Positions 31,328 through 34,092 of a stretch of DNA of 34,092 bases are shown in pieces. Location: positions 1 through 34,092 of the forward strand of contig JAJCXP010000043.1 in assembly GCA_029263375.1 (NCBI GenBank). The letters run 5' to 3'. This DNA is from Acidobacteriota bacterium (GTDB taxonomy: Bacteria; Acidobacteriota; Thermoanaerobaculia; Multivoradales; JAHEKO01). The translations under genes and the position numbers were made by a program. Numbering within the stretch: the stretch's first letter is position 1; the number at the start of each line of letters is the position of its first letter. The notes under the pieces were generated by a model, which was not told where the DNA came from, searched no databases, and worked only from the letters and a program-made list of their open reading frames with translations.

Positions 31328-32812
31328 TCAGTGCACCTGGTCGGCGGCGAAGACGGTGCGGACGTCGAGGCCCTTCATGCCCGGTACCTCTACCTCGACC
31401 TGCGGTGGCTCTCCAGCTTCCGGTGGCTGGTCGGTGTAGTAGGTCAGGACGTACTGATTCCGGAGCTCGGAGTGGATCTGATCGAACGCCCGCCGGAGGT
31501 GCTCGGCCGAGGGAATCCGGTAGAGCCGACCACCGGTCGGCTCGGTCAACAGACGTAGCGAGTGCACGTCTCCCCCGCCACCCAGGCTGAGCCCACCGAC
31601 ACCCCCGAGCCCCGAGCTCCGACCGCCGACGCTCGGCTCGACCGCCAGAATGTAGATCGGAACGCCCAGCTTCTTGCCGAACTCGATCACCCGCCGCGGG
31701 TCGGAAACGCTGTTGATGTCGTATCCGTCGGTCAGCACCACCAGGCCCCGCCGCCCCTGCTGGCGCTCGAACTGGACCAGCGAGTAGAGAATCGAGTCGT
31801 AGAGCGCGGTGCCGCCCTCCGGTTCGAGCTCGTCGAGACCAGAGATCAGATCGGCAACGTCGCCGGTGCGCGATCGCACCAGGCTCAGGCGGGTATCGAA
31901 GTCGACCAGGAAGGCCTGATCACGGTCGGTGAGGGTCTCGGTCAGAAAGGTGGAGGCGGCCAGCCGCGTCTCCGGCCAGAGCGCCTTCATGCTGCCCGAG
32001 GAGTCGAGCGCCAGGCCCAGCAGCAGCGAGACGTCTGGAGCGAGAAACAGTCTCGCCGGCTCTTCGAGCTTTTTGCCGTCCCGCACTCGGAAGTGCTGGC
32101 GCTGAAGACCCAGGATCGGTGCACCGCGCTTGTCAGTCACCAGCACCTGTAGCTGCACCAGGCGAACGTCGATCTCATCGGTGAAGCCAGGAGCGTTCAC
32201 CAGCTCGACATCTTCGATCGTCCGACCGTCGCCGAGGCGCGCCTCGACGCGGACGAAGTCGCTCGGCTGCGCCTCGGCACGCGGAATCCCGACCGTGAGT
32301 ACACCATCCGAAAGCTCCCCGGCGCCGTACCTCCCGGCCTCGGTCTCGTTCATGAAGACGGCGACCGACTCGAGCTCCACCGACTCTGGCACCGAGACCC
32401 GGGCACGCACCGAGACGCCGCTCTCACCGAGCGGCTCGAGCGCTTCGATCGTCACCCGCAGCGCGCGCCGCGGCCGGTTGACGATCAACTCGTCGCTGCC
32501 GAGGACCGCACCGGACCGGTTTCGAACCTCGACCCGGACGGTCTGCTCGCGCGGCGGCTCGTCCAGCCGGACGCGAGCCTGCCAGGGCGGCAGCTTCCGG
32601 CTGTCCGCCTCGACGCCGTCCACCAGAAACACCACCGACCAGGGCTCAGGCTCGATCACCAGCGCCTCGAACATGACCCGGCCGCTCAGCTCACCGGGGT
32701 CAGGGGGTAGGAGGCGGACGACATCGCCGGCATGCGCCGGGGAAACCACGCCGGCCATCAGAGCCAGGACCGCCACCGCCAGTCCGCCGAGTCGCGCCGA
32801 ACTGGTCTTCAT
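31328..32812 (-). CDS. Secreted VWA-domain protein (acidobacterial VWFA-related family), second of pair
   Basis: A 494-aa protein from ATG 32812, which overlaps the upstream VWA stop as ATGA. Signal peptide about 1-28 (LAVAVLALMAGVVSPAHAG). Two Ig-like/beta-sandwich segments (about 30-215) precede LVTDKRGAPILGLQRQHFRV, the lead-in of the acidobacterial VWFA-related family. The von Willebrand A domain (about 260-430) has the metal-dependent adhesion site motif DSSGS (Asp270-Ser274) and a later LTDGYD. A Gly-rich loop (SSGLGGVGGLSLGGGGD) follows. Predicted periplasmic or extracellular, binding a protein ligand via a divalent cation; no enzymatic motif. It is a paralogue of its neighbour, matching it from the LPP segment to the C-terminal ELRNQYVLTYYTDQ. 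Confidence 0.9.
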   Translation of the reverse strand: MKTSSARLGGLAVAVLALMAGVVSPAHAGDVVRLLPPDPGELSGRVMFEALVIEPEPWSVVFLVDGVEADSRKLPPWQARVRLDEPPREQTVRVEVRNRSGAVLGSDELIVNRPRRALRVTIEALEPLGESGVSVRARVSVPESVELESVAVFMNETEAGRYGAGELSDGVLTVGIPRAEAQPSDFVRVEARLGDGRTIEDVELVNAPGFTDEIDVRLVQLQVLVTDKRGAPILGLQRQHFRVRDGKKLEEPARLFLAPDVSLLLGLALDSSGSMKALWPETRLAASTFLTETLTDRDQAFLVDFDTRLSLVRSRTGDVADLISGLDELEPEGGTALYDSILYSLVQFERQQGRRGLVVLTDGYDINSVSDPRRVIEFGKKLGVPIYILAVEPSVGGRSSGLGGVGGLSLGGGGDVHSLRLLTEPTGGRLYRIPSAEHLRRAFDQIHSELRNQYVLTYYTDQPPEAGEPPQVEVEVPGMKGLDVRTVFAADQVH

Positions 32813-34092
32813 GGCTGGTACCGCCGAACCTCGCGAGCTCGGTGGCCCTCGCGCATGACCTCGACCTCGATCTGAGGCAGGGTCAGGTCGTCGCGGGCGG
32901 CCGGCTCGTAGACCAGAAGATATTGAGCTCGGAGCTCCTGCTCGATGCGCCGGTAGACGGCGGGTAGATCCTTCGGGCTCGCGACGCTGAACGCCCGGCC
33001 GCCGGTAGCGTTGGCCAGCCGACCCGAGTCCTCGAGAGGCGCTCCGAGGACCCGGCCGAGCGAGATCGTGTACACCGTGACCCCGGCCTGGACCGCCAGA
33101 TCCACGACCTGTTCGAGAGGAAAGTCGCTGCCGACGTCGCTACCGTCCGACAGGACGATCAGCGCCCGCCTGCTGCTGCGACCGGTGAACTGGAAGAGCG
33201 CGTGAATGATCGCGTCGTGCAGCCGGGTGGCCCCCCAGGCACGCAGGCCGACGGCCCCGAAGCGCAGCGCCTCGGAGTCACCGGTGAACGGTACCAGCGC
33301 GTGGAGGTCGTGGTTGAAGGCGAGCAGGCTGGCCAGATCGCCCTCCCTCAGAACGCGTTCAAAGAAGTCGTGAGCGCTGCCAGCAGCGGTCTGGAGCCTT
33401 CGTCCCATCGAGCTCGAGATGTCCATCAGGACGGCGATGTTGAGCGGCAGGTTGACGAGCGGCTCCACCCGCACCACCGGCCGGGCGTCGCCGGCCTCCC
33501 AGACCCGGAGGTCATCCGGCCGGATCCCGCTGGCCGGCCGGCCCGCTTTGTCGAGCACCGTCAGGTAGAGCTCGCCCAGTTGAACGTCGACCCGCTCCGG
33601 CACCCCGGGACCGAGAAACAACACGTCATCCTGCTCCTCGCCCCCCACCAGCCGCACTCTCGCCGACAGGTACTCCGCAGCCGAGGCCGGCCGGTTGGGC
33701 AACGGACACTCGAACGGCGCTCCGGTCGCCTGATGGAGCGTCCGGCGCGCGTACCGGCACTCGAAGCTCTCCACCCGAGCCCCCTCCGGCACGGTCACGT
33801 GCACCGCGACTCGGGCCGGGTCGGACAGGCGCCCTCCGAAGCGTACCTGGAACGGACGGTTCGGCGGCGCCAGGGTGCGCCGGTCCTCGGCCAGATGGCG
33901 GCGCGAGGGATCGAGTGCGATCGCCACCAGCGTCGCTTCGGAGTCAATCACCGGCAACCTGAACAGGAAGGGCGGCCGATCGTCGATCTCGCCGGGGGCG
34001 CCGTCGAGCCGGAACTCGACCGCGGCGATCGGGCCGCCGTTGGTGATCGCCTTCGCCACCGAGCGGCCGCGCGCGTCCATCGTCGGCGGCAG
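32809..34092 (-). CDS. VWA-domain protein (acidobacterial VWFA-related family), first of pair, cut by window edge
   Basis: At least 427 aa; the frame is open to the end of the window. An ATG at 34080 exists but is probably internal. The codons before it read LPPT, aligning with LLPPD at residues 34-38 of the downstream paralogue, and the following AVEFRLDG aligns with SVVFLVDG; the signal peptide should therefore lie beyond 34092. The VWA domain has MDISSSMG as the MIDAS motif and VLSDGSD later; LTVLDKAGRPASGIRPDDLR is the family lead-in and ELRAQYLLVYEP the family ending. It overlaps the downstream VWA gene as ATGA, so the two are co-translated and possibly act as a pair at the cell surface. 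Confidence 0.87.
   Translation of the reverse strand: MPPTMDARGRSVAKAITNGGPIAAVEFRLDGAPGEIDDRPPFLFRLPVIDSEATLVAIALDPSRRHLAEDRRTLAPPNRPFQVRFGGRLSDPARVAVHVTVPEGARVESFECRYARRTLHQATGAPFECPLPNRPASAAEYLSARVRLVGGEEQDDVLFLGPGVPERVDVQLGELYLTVLDKAGRPASGIRPDDLRVWEAGDARPVVRVEPLVNLPLNIAVLMDISSSMGRRLQTAAGSAHDFFERVLREGDLASLLAFNHDLHALVPFTGDSEALRFGAVGLRAWGATRLHDAIIHALFQFTGRSSRRALIVLSDGSDVGSDFPLEQVVDLAVQAGVTVYTISLGRVLGAPLEDSGRLANATGGRAFSVASPKDLPAVYRRIEQELRAQYLLVYEPAARDDLTLPQIEVEVMREGHRAREVRRYQP

Noticed and set aside
34069-34080. ATG 34080 as the true start of the first VWA gene
   Set aside because: The frame is open to the window edge, and the LPPT codons just before the ATG align with residues 34-38 of the paralogue, so the signal peptide should lie outside the window.
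1-34092. Mobile elements, prophage or CRISPR
   Set aside because: No transposase, integrase, terminal repeats or regularly spaced repeats were seen, and gene order and composition look like ordinary chromosome.

Overview
The window is about 34 kb of GC-rich, densely coding bacterial chromosome. It has short intergenic gaps and many ATGA/GTGA stop-start overlaps. I see no tRNA, rRNA, CRISPR array, insertion sequence or phage gene. Several features point to a Gram-negative (diderm) member of the Acidobacteriota: an LpxC (lipid A synthesis), type IV pilus minor pilins, a MacA/MacB-like exporter, AddAB, and two tandem von Willebrand A proteins of the acidobacterial 'VWFA-related' type. A Thermoanaerobaculia-like lineage would fit, but that is inference from gene content only.

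Layout, left to right. (1) 1-4029: a phosphate/polyphosphate neighbourhood, with the N-terminus of a 2-phosphoglycerate kinase-like protein and sixA on the minus strand, divergent ppk1 on the plus strand, and a CHAD protein convergent with ppk1; the last two share a CTAG stop. (2) 4053-6722: a minus-strand run of PilV-, PilW- and PilX-like minor pilins preceded by a 72-aa zinc-ribbon protein. (3) 6723-7141: a 419-bp lower-GC gap with no convincing gene. (4) 7142-11993: sufT, then a minus-strand secreted subtilase followed by a fused alpha/beta 2-oxoacid dehydrogenase E1. (5) 12046-15350: an EAL protein with a transmembrane segment and a predicted periplasmic NTF2-like domain, and upstream of it a response-regulator receiver domain fused to a complete LpxC. 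(6) 15416-18613: a MoaD/ThiS-like domain fused to a BNR/Asp-box propeller, followed by a GH20 hexosaminidase without a signal peptide. (7) 18639-22898: a four-gene HlyD/ABC/FtsX/FtsX exporter operon. (8) 23139-31272: addB-addA and a D-serine dehydratase-like PLP enzyme, all translationally coupled. (9) 31328-34092: two tandem VWA proteins, the upstream one cut by the window edge.

Most notable are three domain architectures: receiver-LpxC, which suggests phosphorelay control of the committed step of lipid A synthesis; EAL-coiled coil-TM-NTF2, which suggests a c-di-GMP phosphodiesterase that senses the periplasm; and MoaD-BNR, with an internal Gly-Gly exactly at the domain junction. At least two genes (sufT and the subtilase) have a -10 hexamer placed so that the predicted transcript starts at or next to the ATG, with no Shine-Dalgarno, which suggests leaderless mRNAs. 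Genes with clear Shine-Dalgarno sites (ppk1, the zinc ribbon, the EAL gene, the HlyD gene) occur beside them, so both modes appear to be used.
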